In this document: positions 27,621-40,614 of the stretch, piece after piece
How positions within the stretch are numbered: position 1 is the stretch's first letter
How the letters are laid out: each line of letters starts with the position of its first letter
Assembly (NCBI GenBank): GCA_034336665.1
Contig: JAPFBE010000002.1
Location: 5,068,146-5,132,145 of the forward strand
DNA: 64,000 nt
Direction of reading: 5' to 3'
Origin: Luscinia megarhynchos
Taxonomy: Eukaryota > Chordata > Aves > Passeriformes > Turdidae
Position numbers and translations under genes: made by a program
The notes under the pieces: generated by a model
What the model was told of the DNA's origin: nothing
The model's input: the letters and a program-made list of their open reading frames with translations, nothing else
The model's database searches: none

Positions 27621-30600
27621 GAACACTTTGTTGTTGGTTTTCCAGACAAAGTGCAGTGCTGGTCTTGTCTGTACTGATTTGGTTGGAAGGGTTGGTTGTC
27701 TCCCCTGACACATGAGGTTGGGGCACTGGTGCCATCTATATTAGACTGTGCTGCTGTTAATTATCAGGGAAAACAATCAGGAGCTATGGTAGGGGTAATA
27801 TCCATCCCTTTCTTAGGGTGTGTACTTGCCACTTATTACTCATATTCCCAGTTGTGGTTAGCTTTCTGCATAACTGGAATCCAAGACTAATTGAGAAGGA
27901 CATTTTTCTTCACATTTCTGTCTGGTTGCCTTTTCTCCAAAGCATACCTCATTCCTGCGATTCATGCCTTTTCCACGTGCAGACTCACCATGGCCTCACT
28001 GATCCCCACCAAAGCCCCATCTCAGGCACAGCTGGAGACTCTTCTGTCCTGAAGCTGGCCTACCTGCAAGGATGGCTCTTACCCTCTGCCAAGCATCTTC
28101 ACATCATCAGCAGCATTCCTCCGTTTCCAGCAGAGCCCTGGGAAACAGGGAATCTTAGTAAGCCCCTGAGTTTCTTCCAGCCTGAGGGCGTCATGCTTGC
28201 TGCTAAAAGGCCTTGTAGCAGAGTTAATATCTTTTTCATGCTTGGGAAGAGGCAAGGAGTTCTTGTCATTCTCTGCAGAATAGGCTCTTTTTGGTTTTTT
28301 TGCTATTCAGTGTTTTGAAAGGCTACAGCCTCATTTTGTTACCATTAGTCCTAACAGATTTTTCAAAAGGTAGCAGACCAGATGCAGGATCAGTTTTGGA
28401 AGTTTTTATTCAGCTGTTCATGTTGAGGGCAACTTTCTCACTGATATCTACCAGACTCAGGCAGTAAAAAACAACGAAAAAAGCAACTGGATAAGGCCTG
28501 CAGAGTATAACCCACTGACTTGCACCCAGGCCGAAGGAGCAGAGCACACAAATCAATCACAAGCTGCTGGAGCAGTATATGTAAGTGTATAGTGCATCTG
28601 TGACTCTGAAGCCAACATATTTTGTCGCTGTGCCATAGACATTTCCTGATTTAGACCATAAAGATATGCTGATCTTTGTATGGTATATAAAGAATATCAA
28701 TATGAAAATAATTTATGTGTGATCCAAGAGTTTTTTAATGAAGTCCATGTTCTCTGGACATTGCTTCTATACTTTCTGAATAGATAGAGAGAGTAATATA
28801 ATTGCACAGTAGATTGCTGGCTGTCTGTAACCTCCTCAAGTAGGCAGGACTCTGGATAAAGGAACTTTTAAAGGTTTGATACAGTCTGTGATATTAGACC
28901 ACTCATATATTAGTGCTCAGCACATCCTCTTACACAACCCAATGTGGTAGAACAAATTAATCACACTTTGGCCTGCTAAATGGGATTTGCAGGGCATAAC
29001 TATAAATTAAGCTTTCCTCAACTCCACCTCAGAATGTTTTGTCCTCCATATTGCTCATGAGTCATACCTTCTCCAAGCTCTGCAGAGCTGAGTAAACCCT
29101 GTTCATTGTCTTCTTGCACACAAATGTTGAAGGTCTGCCTTGACAGCTGGTGGTTTTCTGTTTGTTTTTAATTGTTTGAGCTTTTCTTCCCTGTATGGAG
29201 ATGGCAGGTAGAAGCTCGCAGCTCTGTGGTTGGAACAGAAGACAGTAAAGATTTTGCCTCACTGTTGCCTTAGCCCAGTTTCCTATACAAACAAGATTCT
29301 CTCTGGTAGGCTCCAGTGTGTCTGAGGAATGATGTTATTATGTGGTTATCACCTCGAAGCATTAGGCATATTTTTTAGATACAGTAAGATGATGAATGTC
29401 ATCTTCTTTGGGATTCTTTGGGAAACCAGTATGGAGGACAAAGACAGGCTTCATTTGCTTGCAGTAGTCTGTGCTGATGAGGAAGCTTCATGAGCAGGGT
29501 TTTTTTTCATGTTTTAATAGCAGAAGCATTGTATGGGATACTTCTATCAGGCAAAGGTGAAGAAGGCAAAGGCAGAAGTCAGAGGTGAGGTCACTGGCTG
29601 CCAGGAAGGAACCACAGATGGAAGGAAGCACTGCTCAGGGAGCTGGCAGGTCAAAGCCCAGGTGGGATTTGTCTCACCAGACAGTGCTGGGGCAGCCAGA
29701 TGCTTACCTCCTCCCATCACTTCCTTGCAGTCGGCAAGATTAATTGGCCCTGGATTTCCAAAGACTGATTCATCCTGTCTCAGTCACCTGTTTTAGAAGA
29801 GATGAATTGCAACACAGGGACTGCCAAGGGCATCCAGATGAGAAGTTCAAACTGGACAATGAGCTTTTAGGTCATTAAAGTGCAGTTGACATGATGTCTG
29901 CTCGCAAGTATGAGTGAAGATTAGGTTATTTTGAACAGCAGAATGCACTGCTCAAATGCTTTTATATGTTTAGATGGACACAGAATCACAGCTACAAGTT
30001 CACTATAAAGCTCTTATTGCTCATTAGCATAATTTTTAACTTGTTACTTTGCTTTTCTGTTTTCCATCCATTAGCTGATCTTAATCTTTATCTGGGTCAT
30101 AGTATGAGTAGTCACAAAGTTGTATATGGTGAAGGATGAGTAAAGCTCTCTGTCATCTTTTGATCATATTACTGTATTCTGCTTATGAGTTTCCATCAGT
30201 TTACAAATTCGGGAAAATAAAAAGTACCTTCCTTCTTTTTCTTTCAGCCTTGTAAAACTTTTCCCCGTGCGGTGTCCTCAGATTTCCAGCTCTTAACTCA
30301 GGTATTCCACTGTGTCATGTGGGGTTTAAGCTCCGGATCCCAGAATCCTGTGAGCATCAGCTGTCATAGTGCTTTATACTGTGTATTCCCTGCCTTCACA
30401 GATGCAAAACAAAATTTTAAGTCAAGTGTAGCTTCAATTTCTATAGCATTATTTTCTCTATCTAAGTAACCAGAAGGATCTTTCAGAGAACTTTCAGTAG
30501 TATTTCAGTTGAATTTTCATCTCTTTAAAGCACATCTCATGATGTATAAGAGTCAAATTAATTGGTTTTGAACACTTTGATGTCTCTATTTTTTATTATG

Positions 30601-33289
30601 TGCTGTGTGGCATCATGTGCATCGTTCAGCAAATACATTCAGAAAGCTACATAAAAATGGAAGTGGTTTGGTCCTGTTTGTGTTCCTAGTAACTAATATT
30701 TTGAAAGGGATGAAGAATCTGATTTCTAAGTCTAGTTTAGTAGTTCAATAAAGTAAACAAATAAACGCAAGGGCAGAATAAAATTGAGACAGTAAAATAA
30801 TAGATCAAGCAAAAGGGTAAGAACTCATCCATCCACCATAGCTACGCCTGTGGAAAGGGAAAAGTTGAACACTTACAATGTACATAGGATAGAAGCACAT
30901 TTATGGTATTTGGTATTCTTCTTTTGGATTGTGTTTCACCCTAAACGCATGTAAAATTTTTGTCTCATTTTTAATAGCTTAATTTTTGACTTTGAGATAT
31001 TCTGCAAGCTTACTTTTTCTCCATAGCTATTTGTGGTGGTTACTTGAACTGATGACGATAATCATAAAACCGTGGTTGGTCTCCATTGTAAAATATTCTA
31101 CTGCCTTTGATGGAGCATGGTCTTACTGTGCTGGGTAAATGTACACACTGTGAAGAGATATTTCCTGCCTAAAAACTCTGGTGATTGTTTTCTAAACTTG
31201 TGTTTGGCTTTGTCTTACTGGTTCAAAACTCAGGACTATATATTATAGTATGTCTCATATTGTTTTCCTTGTCTGCTGTTTTCTTAGTTGGCCAATTGCT
31301 GGTCTGTGTCAGCACCAATGACAAGTTAGCACCAGCCTGCAGTGTTTATTCAAGTAAAATTCACAGAACTTTTTTTTGCCTGAGCACTACAGAACAGAAA
31401 CTTTTAAGGTTCAAGCACAATAACATAAAGCTCTTCCAATTTGTCACATATACTTAAGATATTCTTGACATCTGTTGACAAATTTGAGGCATGTTGACGA
31501 AGAATCATAATTTCCTAAGGAAAGTGCTCTTCTATCTCTTATTTTCCACATAGTTTCCTTGGGATGAGATCCTGCAAACATAGACGGGACTACTATTCAC
31601 TATCAGTGTGTGGGTAACTCCAGTAAAACTTAGCATTTACTGTTGAAATAACATCCCTCATGCCTACCAAAGCCTATGGCAAAAATTGGATCCACTTCAA
31701 TGAAACCTGGGAGCTGATACTGAATTGGGAGGCAAGATTAATATTTGATAGGATTGATGAAAATGTGACATCTGCTTTCACTTAAGGCTTGCATATCCCT
31801 GGAAGTCCTGCCTTGCTAAAGAACCCTGAAAAGAGCCAGAAAGTTCAGTTTCTGTTATCTACTACCTGGCATTTTATTCCACTTTGGACTGCTAGTGGTG
31901 AGCACTACAGACAGACAAGTGCCAAGGATGGCTGGTTTTGATCCATGGGGCTCCTCTCCAAACTTCCAATTTGTATAACTAGCAAGATGTACTTTTGAGA
32001 TCTATCTACTTAATCTTTCAGTCCAAGACCTCAAATCTGGAGAGAAAGAGCTCAGGTTTATGGTATTTTATCTTTTTCCTTTTTGCCACTGAGAAATTTA
32101 AAAAGTAGTACCAAAGAACTAAATATGATGATAGTTTCAAGAAAGGGGGGCATATTGTGTGATTACTGTTATCCTGAAATCCCACGTTTGGTTGGCTTGT
32201 CTTGCTAAAGGTGTTTTTAGGCAAGAATGTGTCATTAAGCCCTGGTAAAAGGAACCTGGCGTGTTAGTGTATTTTTTTTTTTTCCTTCTGAAGTAGCAGG
32301 GCTTTGCTTCCCTTAGAACAAGACTGTGTGACCTTAAGCTGCAGATTCCTTCTTGTCTCCAACTGAGGTGCTACCCAGACTTCGAGTTTGGGGAATGGAG
32401 AGGTATAATTTGTGTTACTCCCTTGAGGAAAAGTGCAAATCTCCTGCTTCTTCCAGGTTCTTCCCAGGCTTTTGTGGATGTTCTTCATTACAGAAGAGGG
32501 AATGAGAGAACTCAAATAGTCTGACAAAAATGAGATGCAAGGAAAAATAACTGCAGGGAAAATGAAAGACTCAGGCAGCATTTTTGTATGTGTACGTGTT
32601 CATGGGATTGTTGTTCTCTGCTGTTAGTGGGTCAGACACCAGCAAGAACTTTATCTTCTGTGAGTACGTGATCACCTTTCTGCCAAATTAACCACACGGA
32701 GCTTGTGCTTTTTTATGTTGACTGCAGAGGAAAAGATCTCATCTGTTATAAATCCTGACTGTACAAGCTTCTCAGTACTTCTTGATGTCCTGACCTTCTA
32801 CCTATAGAATAGCTTTATACTGAAGTGGTGTGGCATTTCTTAGTCAGTACTAGAGGTTTAATGTCTATCTGAACTGTAGCCTGATATGGAGCACGATGAC
32901 AGGAGTAAGGATGGGAGCACAGTCACCAACACTCCCTTCAAAGTATTGTCTGATGCAGTATAAGCATTTTATTTGATCCATTGTGTGGGTGCACAGTCCA
33001 GTGTCCCAGTCAGAATGAGACTAAGCAACTGGTATAGACAGATGTGAAACAGAGATTGAGAGAGGTAGATATATCCAGATATTTACCATGAGGTCTTGAT
33101 GGATGAGAAATTCATGCTTTAGATTCACTAATCTCTCAATGCCTTTAAACTGTAGAAAATACATGGGGGGTTGAAATATTTGAGAAAATGATCCTTTGCC
33201 CCGAGGGAATGGGGGTCTCTGTTCTGGAACTGGAATATGAACAGAGACATTTGATAGAGAAGACAAGAGAATTTTGTTTTTTAGCAGCC

Positions 33290-33716
33290 TGCCTTTAGAG
33301 GTGGTACCCCATGTGTGCATCATAACCCATAACACGGCTCTGGAAGGACTGTGTAAATGGGAGGAAAATTCATGGTTCCGTGGGTCTTGGACGGATGGAG
33401 ACTGTGAAGGTGAAGATACCCCCTAAGCCATAACCAGAAAAGGGACTTTTCTCTCTGAAGCAAACTGAACTGATTATTTGAGTGTATAACTGACTGAAGT
33501 GTTCTCTCTGTATGTTGTTGGTAAGAAATGTGGAATGAAGAAGAAGAGGGAACAATCCAGGAATCTTATCCTGAATTCTAATTCTTTTTTGTTTTATTAA
33601 TAAATTTCTTCTTGTACCTTTTTAGGTTTTGAGCCTGCCTTGTCTCTACTCCTGGGTCCTGTCTCTAAAAGAAATTAAATATGTTAAGATTGGCAAACCC
33701 AAGGCACACCGTGACA
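33290..33716 (+). mobile_element. Probable solo LTR or LTR fragment of an endogenous retrovirus
   Basis: The 3' part has LTR architecture: a polyadenylation signal AATAAA (33599-33604), then a T/GT-rich stretch with GAGCCTGCCTTGTCTCTACTC, ending ...CACCGTGACA at 33716. CCGTGACA is the complement of the TGTCACGG start common in avian LTRs. The left boundary is uncertain; no matching TG start or target duplication is visible. No primer binding site or gag/pol/env coding sequence follows, so it is non-coding and cannot move by itself. The family (ERVL-like or ERVK-like) is not resolved. Confidence 0.5.
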
Positions 33717-36700
33717 CCCACCAAGGGTAGATTAAGGCCAGTAGACTGGCTGGATTCCTGACTAGATTGGAATCTCCACCCAGGTGGCCAAGAGGATAAG
33801 CTAGCCCTCCCCAGGAGCCCCTTAGTGCCCATGGGCTGCTACTTGATTTACAAATGCTATTGTCACACCTTTACCTGGGACAACTCTAACTGGGGATGAT
33901 CTGTTGGAAGTGTAGTAGTAGAGCATTAACATACTATGAAAAATACATTTGCAAATGTCCACTAAGCAGTGTCTCTATAACTATGCAAGTCCAGGATGAA
34001 ATAGAAGTTATTAATCTATTTTTTTCCATTGCCATTTAAAAAAAAGGCAAACAAAGCCATTGTATGTGCATTTGGACAAGAACAATGGACATCCACCAGC
34101 TACTGAAATAATTATTTAAGAGGCTGACAAAAAGTCTGAAGACTACAAGCCGTCATGGTATTTGAGCAAGCTTTAAAATGTTGGCTAGTAGATTTAAGAC
34201 TTCGGGGAAAACCTAGTTATTTCCTAGGGGAGTGTCTGAATTCACCTCAGAATGTGTCTGTCCAATTCACTGCATCCAAAACTGGCAAAAAAAGACATTT
34301 TGATGGATTCTTTATATATCTGTGATATTCTCTCCATTCCCCCATCCCGACTGACACAGCTACAATAGGCAATGTTAACATAGGGTTGGACATGCTAGAA
34401 AAAACTGTCCTTTTTTCATTCAAGGAACTGGTTTAAATTCTACCAGAACAGTCTATATAAACTACATCTCCTGGAGAAGGGCTTGTGAGTGTACCCTACA
34501 AAATACTGCTAAATCTTTTCACGTGTAGTTCAATGGCTCAGTTGGGAGAGAAGCTGAGACAACTCCCTAGAGAGAGGTTGAAAGTATCCCAGATCATTTA
34601 AAGGGGATGTAAATGATGATCTAGCTAATTATAACAACCTAAATATCACCACTGTTAGCAATTTCATTTCTTATTATAGCATGGCAAAAAGGAGATAAAC
34701 AGATTATTTATGCCAATTCTGCATGAAATGTTATGATTTTTGTGTCTTTATTAGACGCAGCCTGCTAGAGACACTCTGCTTTTTCCCCCATATGCTACCT
34801 GCCTGATAATTAACATGTATAAGATGTTTTTAAGAGCAAACAAAGGAAACTCACTCTGCTTGTTTGTTTGGTGTGTGCTTATGCTCATATATCAAAATAT
34901 CTCAGGCAGAACAACACCATTTTAATTTCCTGTAAAAAGAAAATATTCTTCTGAAGAATTTTCATCGTAATGAAGAGTTTTAAAGCAAGCATTCATCTAA
35001 ACTCAAGGAGGGTAAAATATTTTGAAAAAAGTTGCATTTAAGAGATGGAGAGCTCAGACATTTTATGTAGACAGCCCAAAAGTACAGAATTTTCTGCATA
35101 AAATTGTCTTTTTTGTCTGTGTGTAAAACTCAGCTCTTAGCCTTAATTTTTCTTCAGTAATCACAACAGAATTTGAAAAAGAAATATGTAGTTTTACATA
35201 TTTACAAGATAGAAGGGGCTAAAAAAATTACTGTGTTTTGATCTGTTTAATTTCATTATAGAGCATTAAAAAAAAAACTAGTGATGAATATGTTATAAAT
35301 AGCTAGGTTAGTTAGATTAGACATTCGGAGAAATTGGATGGTGTACAAGAGATGATCTGCTAGAGTAGAATGATAAATCTGATCGCTAGGGATCAGTCCT
35401 TTTTCCACTGAAATCTAGTGATCTCCCAGTGTTAGCAGAAGAAGGAGAAAGACAGAAATTCTTTGCTATGGACTGCCAGAAGGAATTATGTATATCGAGT
35501 CTGTGAAAGGCTGCATCCGTAGAAAGCTCAGACTCTTGAATGAGGGTTGCTACTTTGACACATCTGGATATTTGCTAATAAATTTCCTTTTTTTTTTTTT
35601 TTCAATGGCAATAATAAAAATCAAAAACCCAAACAATGAAAAAATCCAGTTACTAATTTACACTAATGTGCAGAAGTACATCAGGGGTACAGTTTATAAT
35701 TTCTTTCAAAACCAATAGATTCTAAACAACTAGTTCTTTCCCTACTCAGGCGCCACACCATTTACCTTTTTAAACCAATTCCCTGACAGTAACAGCAGAC
35801 AAGGTTTTTGCCCTGACTTTTGTATCCTTCCCAAATGTGGTCACCTCCATACACCAGTTCTGAAATCCACCTTATGTCATGACTCTTTCCTTGTGCTCCC
35901 ACCTGCAAACTCTGAGGATTTTGACATGGTACCATTTCATACTCCTCTTTTCCTTCAACTAGGTGCCTCTTGAGACTTCTCTGCTGTATGAGGCAGCCAT
36001 GCAACAAGAGAGATGCTTAGGTCAAGTTCTCTTATGATGGATATTGCATAAATGAGCAGAAATCAGTGCCATTGCTCCATAGTCTGGTGCTTTACCTGAG
36101 GTTACCCCTGTGAAAGCACAGCAGACCTATCTATTTAATAGAATTTATTCCTGTAAGGTATTTGCCTACTGGAAAGAAAGTGACTATCTTAAAAGCTTTT
36201 GTCTTCTAGTGGATGTCACCTGGATAAATAGCAACAGTTAAGGTCCTTGAATATGTCCTGTAGAACATTCACTGGGATTGGAGAGGAAGTGGAGGGTGGT
36301 GCAACTGGGAGTGGTGAGGAGACTGGTTCTTGATGTCACTGAGTATCAGGGCTTTTGAATGCAGCTTATGTGAGCAGAGTCCCTGCTCATTCTGATTGTG
36401 CTTTCCTGTAAAAACAGGTGCAGCAAAAAGGCAAGACAAGCACACAGCCCAGGAGACCTGTAATTTTCAAGTCAGAAGCTGAGAAGAAGTGGAGACACAA
36501 GGTAGGCTGAAGAAATGCAAAATAATCGTGCATGATATAACTTATGGCAGAAATGCCCCATGGTTGTGGCATACTGAGTCAGAGAAAGGAGTTTTGGCAT
36601 GGGACAACAGGTCTTCTGCAGGAGCCAATTCCTACTTGCAGGGAAAACATCACAGACAAATCTCAGAGGTCAGCTTCTCTTAGAAGGGCAATCCAGACAT

Positions 36701-38757
36701 GTGGAAAAATCATTATGTTTTATTTATGTGTAGCTTTTGTCTTCCCATTACATCTTTCAAGTATGATTCCTCTGAATCAGACACGAAAGATGATAAGAAA
36801 GGCACCTGCCTGAACAGACCTGCCCATTTTCATTTTGTTTAGCTGAAGGGTCTTGGATGCTCTAAGCTTCTTTTGCACTCTTCATTGTCAAGGTGTTGAA
36901 ATATTTACAATACATTTCAAATGGCAAATGTCAGCCACTCACCATCGGTTTTTATTTTTGGCTTGGACTGAGCAGACACAGGCACAGGCAGAAACTTCAG
37001 TTATTGTTTCTGTGTTTCTCTTCTCTTCTCTCAAGACTTTCACTGCTCAGAAATGCATCAGAAGGCATTTTTTCATAATCAAACCTTAAAGCTTTCTATC
37101 ACCTCTTTAGCTTATATATTTTTTTTTCTGTCTTAATGCTGGTGAGAGTTGAATGTAAAGAAATATTTGGGGTTATTTATCTCAAATTAGAAATATATGT
37201 CTTGAGCAGAGTTGATGCGAATGATATTAAAAATAAACAAACAAAACCCCCAAAATTAAAAAAAAAAAAGTTGTTTTATGATGTAACAAGATGTCCAAGC
37301 TCTGAGGGAATAACTTCTTTTTAAAAATGTCTAAGATGAATACTGATTTGAAGGCCTAGTCTCAACTTAAAATCATGCCCCAGTTTGAATGTCTTTTAAG
37401 CTATTTTTAAAAGCACTATCTTAACATCAGCAATACTGAATTATAAATGGTCAGGCAATCGGAATTTTCACATTAATTTGTTTCTTTCACAAAGTATCAT
37501 TTTGGATGTTGGTTAATTTCCCCTGTTACTTTTAAGGATTTTCATTATACAATGAGGAAAAAAGAGTTTAAGAAAATTGATTGCATGAAATAGAAAGGAA
37601 TATGCAATAGGCAGAAAATGAGAGAAGGGTACAATGGGCTGAAGGAATCATATTGCTCTTAAACAGATCTGTAAAGGGACCTGAGGTTTGCCTAATCATT
37701 CTGTACACCACCACTCCCCCACCACATATATATGTATCAGGGGATGGTATACATGTTACAGAAAATACATACACATGGTGTATATATAGTACATACAGCT
37801 AAAACAAAACATCCGCGGTACTGCACCACTATTATCAAGTATCATGAAACAGCTAACGTTTTCCTGGGAACACGAGACTGGAAAAGGAAGTCATATAAGA
37901 TAAAAAAGTTGGAAGAATATCAGCTCTTCATAGTGGTATTCAGATCCTGGTGTTGCACATGTCTCTTCCCTGTGCAGCGCTATGCCTGTCAGCAGTATTG
38001 GGCTGCTCCCTCCGAGCAGGGGCAGATTTGTCTCTTGGTGTTCTGGTAAATCACTGGCTATGGAGGCACGGCATCAGGGCTTTCATCATTTTCCTCATTT
38101 TCAGGCTTTCATCCTGGGCCCCTCTGCCCAGCTCCAACAGTGCACGTGTGCTTGGGCGATGTGCACCTCTCACTCAGTGTGAAAGCACCTGACCACCGTG
38201 TCTGTCCTGAAAGTCAGGGTGTGCTGCAAAACCTGCACAAAAAAGGCATCCCTGGGACTGCCGGGACGATTACCCTGACCCAACCAGGGGGGTCCATGTA
38301 TTACAGGCATCTCTCTAAAGCTACTTCTTGCACTCAGAAAAGATTTCCAGGTGAAAAACAACCCCAAAACAGTTAGCCTGAGGAAATTAGGGTTGAGGTG
38401 GCCCTTTGAGTTAGGTAAGATTGCTTTCTTTTTGTTCCTAAAAAAACTCATGGACCAAGTCACCTCAAACCACAAATACCTGCAGCTTTGTTTTGTAATA
38501 AAATTAACATTTTCAATGGTGTGACTAAGGGAAGCTCAATGAAATGCACAGCATCAAAAGACAGTCTTTCATTTCCACCAGCAAACATACCTTTTTTTTT
38601 CAAGAACCATAATTTTTTGGGGACTTCCCAAATGCAGCCGGAGCTCGGGTACCTTGCTGAATTGTATATATCAGTAACAAATATTTACTTGGCTGTGTTG
38701 TGGGCCAGGTTATGAACTAAGGCGCATATGAAGTATTCTGACACTGTGACGGCAACT

Positions 38758-38807
38758 TAAAAAAAACAAACCAAACAAAACCAAAAAGACAACAACAAAA
38801 AAACCCC
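38758..38807. repeat. A/C-rich low-complexity tract
   Basis: AAAC/AAACC words leading to AAAAAAACCCC. Similar A-run/C4 junctions occur at 4362, 24910 and 49961. No element body is recognisable. Confidence 0.85.
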
Positions 38808-39605
38808 ATACTTTTCCAGAGAGCCAGTCCCACCTTGTGACTTGATGGAAAATGGTTGTGGTAATGTTCATTTATGGCTTCTTACGCTTTTTTAATATCA
38901 GGGGAGCAATCTGCAGAACTAGAAAAAGGTAGGGTGTCTTGTCAGAACACATCATTTCCCGAAGGACGGAGATATTGTAATAAATGGCATCCTAGTTCCT
39001 GCTATTTCTGAACCGCAGCGTGCTGCTGTGGGAAACCTGCTCGCAAGGAGCCCGGGGGAAGAAGGGAGATGAGGGCCAAAGAGAGAGGCAGCCGAGAGCC
39101 CTGTTTTGTAGGGTGAAGGCCAGAGGAGCTGGCAGGGTGCTGGGGAGCCTGGCAGGTGGGCTGGGAAAGGAGCAGGCACAGGCATCACCGCCACCCTTCC
39201 CCTCACCCAAGCACTTGCATTTTTTCCCGAAAAAAGCTATTTTTCGGGGTCACATGGCTAAGGTGAAACTTTCCTTGAAGTCCTCCAGTCAAGTCAGCCA
39301 AAGCAAACGCGAGCCCAAAGCCGCAGCACGCCGAGCAAACCCACCCGGAGGGCACGTTTCCCTCCAAAAGCCCCGAGTTTCTGGCGGGCGGGAGAAAGTG
39401 GTGTCCGAGGCACGGGTGCGCGGGAAAGGGGCTGCAGACGCGGGAGGACGGAGCGGGAGAGGAGGGAGCGGGAGGAGGCAGAGGCAGACGGAGGGGCCGC
39501 TCCGGGGGGGCCCGGGTCGCCCCCGCTGCCGCCCGGCTGTGGGCGGGCTGTCGCCGCCCTCGGGCCGCCGCCGGGGCGGGCCGGCCCGGGCCGGGGGATG
39601 GCGGG

Positions 39606-39630
39606 GGAGGAGGAGGAGGAGGAGGAGGAA
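39606..39630. repeat. (GAG)8 microsatellite in the CpG island
   Basis: Eight GAG/GGA units at the upstream side of the promoter island. They give the polyglutamate start of a 123-codon ORF (39598-39969) that looks like a compositional shadow. Confidence 0.9.
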
Positions 39631-39879
39631 GGGGGGAGCGGGGGTGTCATGCCGAGAGCTCGCGTCGCAGCCCGGCAGGCCGCGGCCCGACCCGCACCCC
39701 GGGGCGCAGCCCTCCGCCGCTCCCCCAGGCCAGCGGCCCCGGGCGGCAGCCAGCCCAGCCGCGTCCCGAGCGGGCGGAGGGAAGGGGGGACGGAGAGTCG
39801 AGCTCTCTCCGCCGCGCAGAGGAAGGGGAGGGAAGGGGGAAAGTTTAGCGGAGGGTGTTTGAGTCGGGAGTTATCCCTA

Positions 39880-40031
39880 AAGAGCCTTTCCCCTGATCTG
39901 ATCCAGAGGGCAGCGCTGGGAGGAGGGGGCGGCGACGACGAGCAGCCCTGCAACATCTGTAAAACTTGAAGGAGGCGGCGGAGAGGAGCGCGCGAGACGG
40001 AGAAAAGCGAGAGGGACAACTTTTCCGACAC
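39880..40031 (+). other. GLI3: Candidate GLI3 non-coding exon 1 (donor at 40032); 5' end not defined
   Basis: A donor GTGAGTACC starts at 40032 after ...TTTTCCGACAC. The upstream stretch is purine-rich UTR-like sequence with GGCGGC and GAGA runs and several stops, including TGA at 39967. The donor intron side is strong, but the last exon base is C rather than G. Splicing to the acceptor at 54490 would give a 14.5 kb intron 1. The start at 39880 is only a guess at where the transcribed part lies. The alternative donor at 40615 competes for this role. Confidence 0.5.
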
Positions 40032-40209
40032 GTGAGTACCTCGGCGCGATGTGTTTGTTCCCCTCCTTCGGTGCCTGCGCCGAGCCAAAACAATGCGGGG
40101 CGGCGGCGGGGCTGGAGGGGACGGGCGGCGCGGTACGGCACGGGACGGGACGGAGGGGTCCCTCCTTCCCTTCCGAAACTGTTTGGGACCAGGCGGTGGA
40201 TTTGGGGAT

Positions 40210-40276
40210 ACTTTTTTTTTTTTCTTTCGCTCCCTCTATTCTTTTTCTTCTATTTCTCCTCCCCCCGCTCTTTTTG
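40210..40276. repeat. Pyrimidine tract inside the CpG island
   Basis: T run followed by mixed C/T with a C6 stretch. It lies between the two candidate exon-1 donors and resembles an extended acceptor-type tract, but no AG acceptor with a good exon follows closely. Confidence 0.8.
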
Positions 40277-40559
40277 TTGAACCAAATCAGAAATGTCAGT
40301 CAGTGCGAGTGAGTCAGAAGGGATCAGATTACAAGATCACTGAAACTGATGTCGGACCCGCGCGCACACACCCCCACACAGAGGCAGAGGCGCGGGCTGC
40401 TCCCCGCGGGAGGCGGGCAGGGATAAAACAACCACCAACAACACCCGCCGGCCCTCCCGTGCCGCCCCCGTCCCCCCGTGTCCCGTCCGTGCCCTGCCCG
40501 CGGGATGCCCGGCGGGGGCCGGCCCCGCTAGCGCGCCGGGGAGCGCCGGGGGACGAGCC

Positions 40560-40614
40560 GGGGCCCCGGCCCTCGCCCATGGGCAGCGCGGGGGCTCGGC
40601 GGCAGCGGCGGCAG
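40560..40614 (+). other. GLI3: Alternative candidate GLI3 exon 1 end (donor CAG|GTACGT at 40615)
   Basis: A well-matched donor CAG|GTACGT sits at 40612-40620 inside the CpG island. If used, the exon carries an ATG at 40579 giving M G S A G A R R Q R R Q. Splicing to exon 2 adds eight codons before the TAA at 54514, making a 20-codon upstream ORF in the main frame that ends 12 bases before the GLI3 ATG. This could be a second first exon or an unused site. The left limit is arbitrary. Confidence 0.35.

Larger units (their letters stand above)
1..39304. other. Non-coding region upstream of GLI3
   Basis: No recognisable gene, tRNA or rRNA was found on either strand. ORFs here are short, overlap each other on opposite strands and lack recognisable motifs; the longest come from the GGGAA array. 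The DNA is AT-rich and CpG-poor with scattered microsatellites. In other vertebrates the region upstream of GLI3 is gene-sparse (established knowledge), which fits. Non-coding transcripts or remote GLI3 enhancers could lie here but are not provable from sequence alone. Confidence 0.75.

Noticed and set aside
27140..27735. Several 115-196-residue repetitive ORFs (REGKG and PSLPF types) on both strands
   Set aside because: They are translations of the 5-bp GGAAG array, which has no stop in any frame.
27818..28318. 166-codon ORF on the + strand beside the GGAAG array
   Set aside because: No recognisable motif, no splice context, unremarkable composition; a chance ORF is likely in 64 kb.
37725..37800. 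TATATA/TACATA-rich stretch as a possible promoter or palindrome
   Set aside because: Looks like a short TA/CA low-complexity stretch with no transcription unit beside it.
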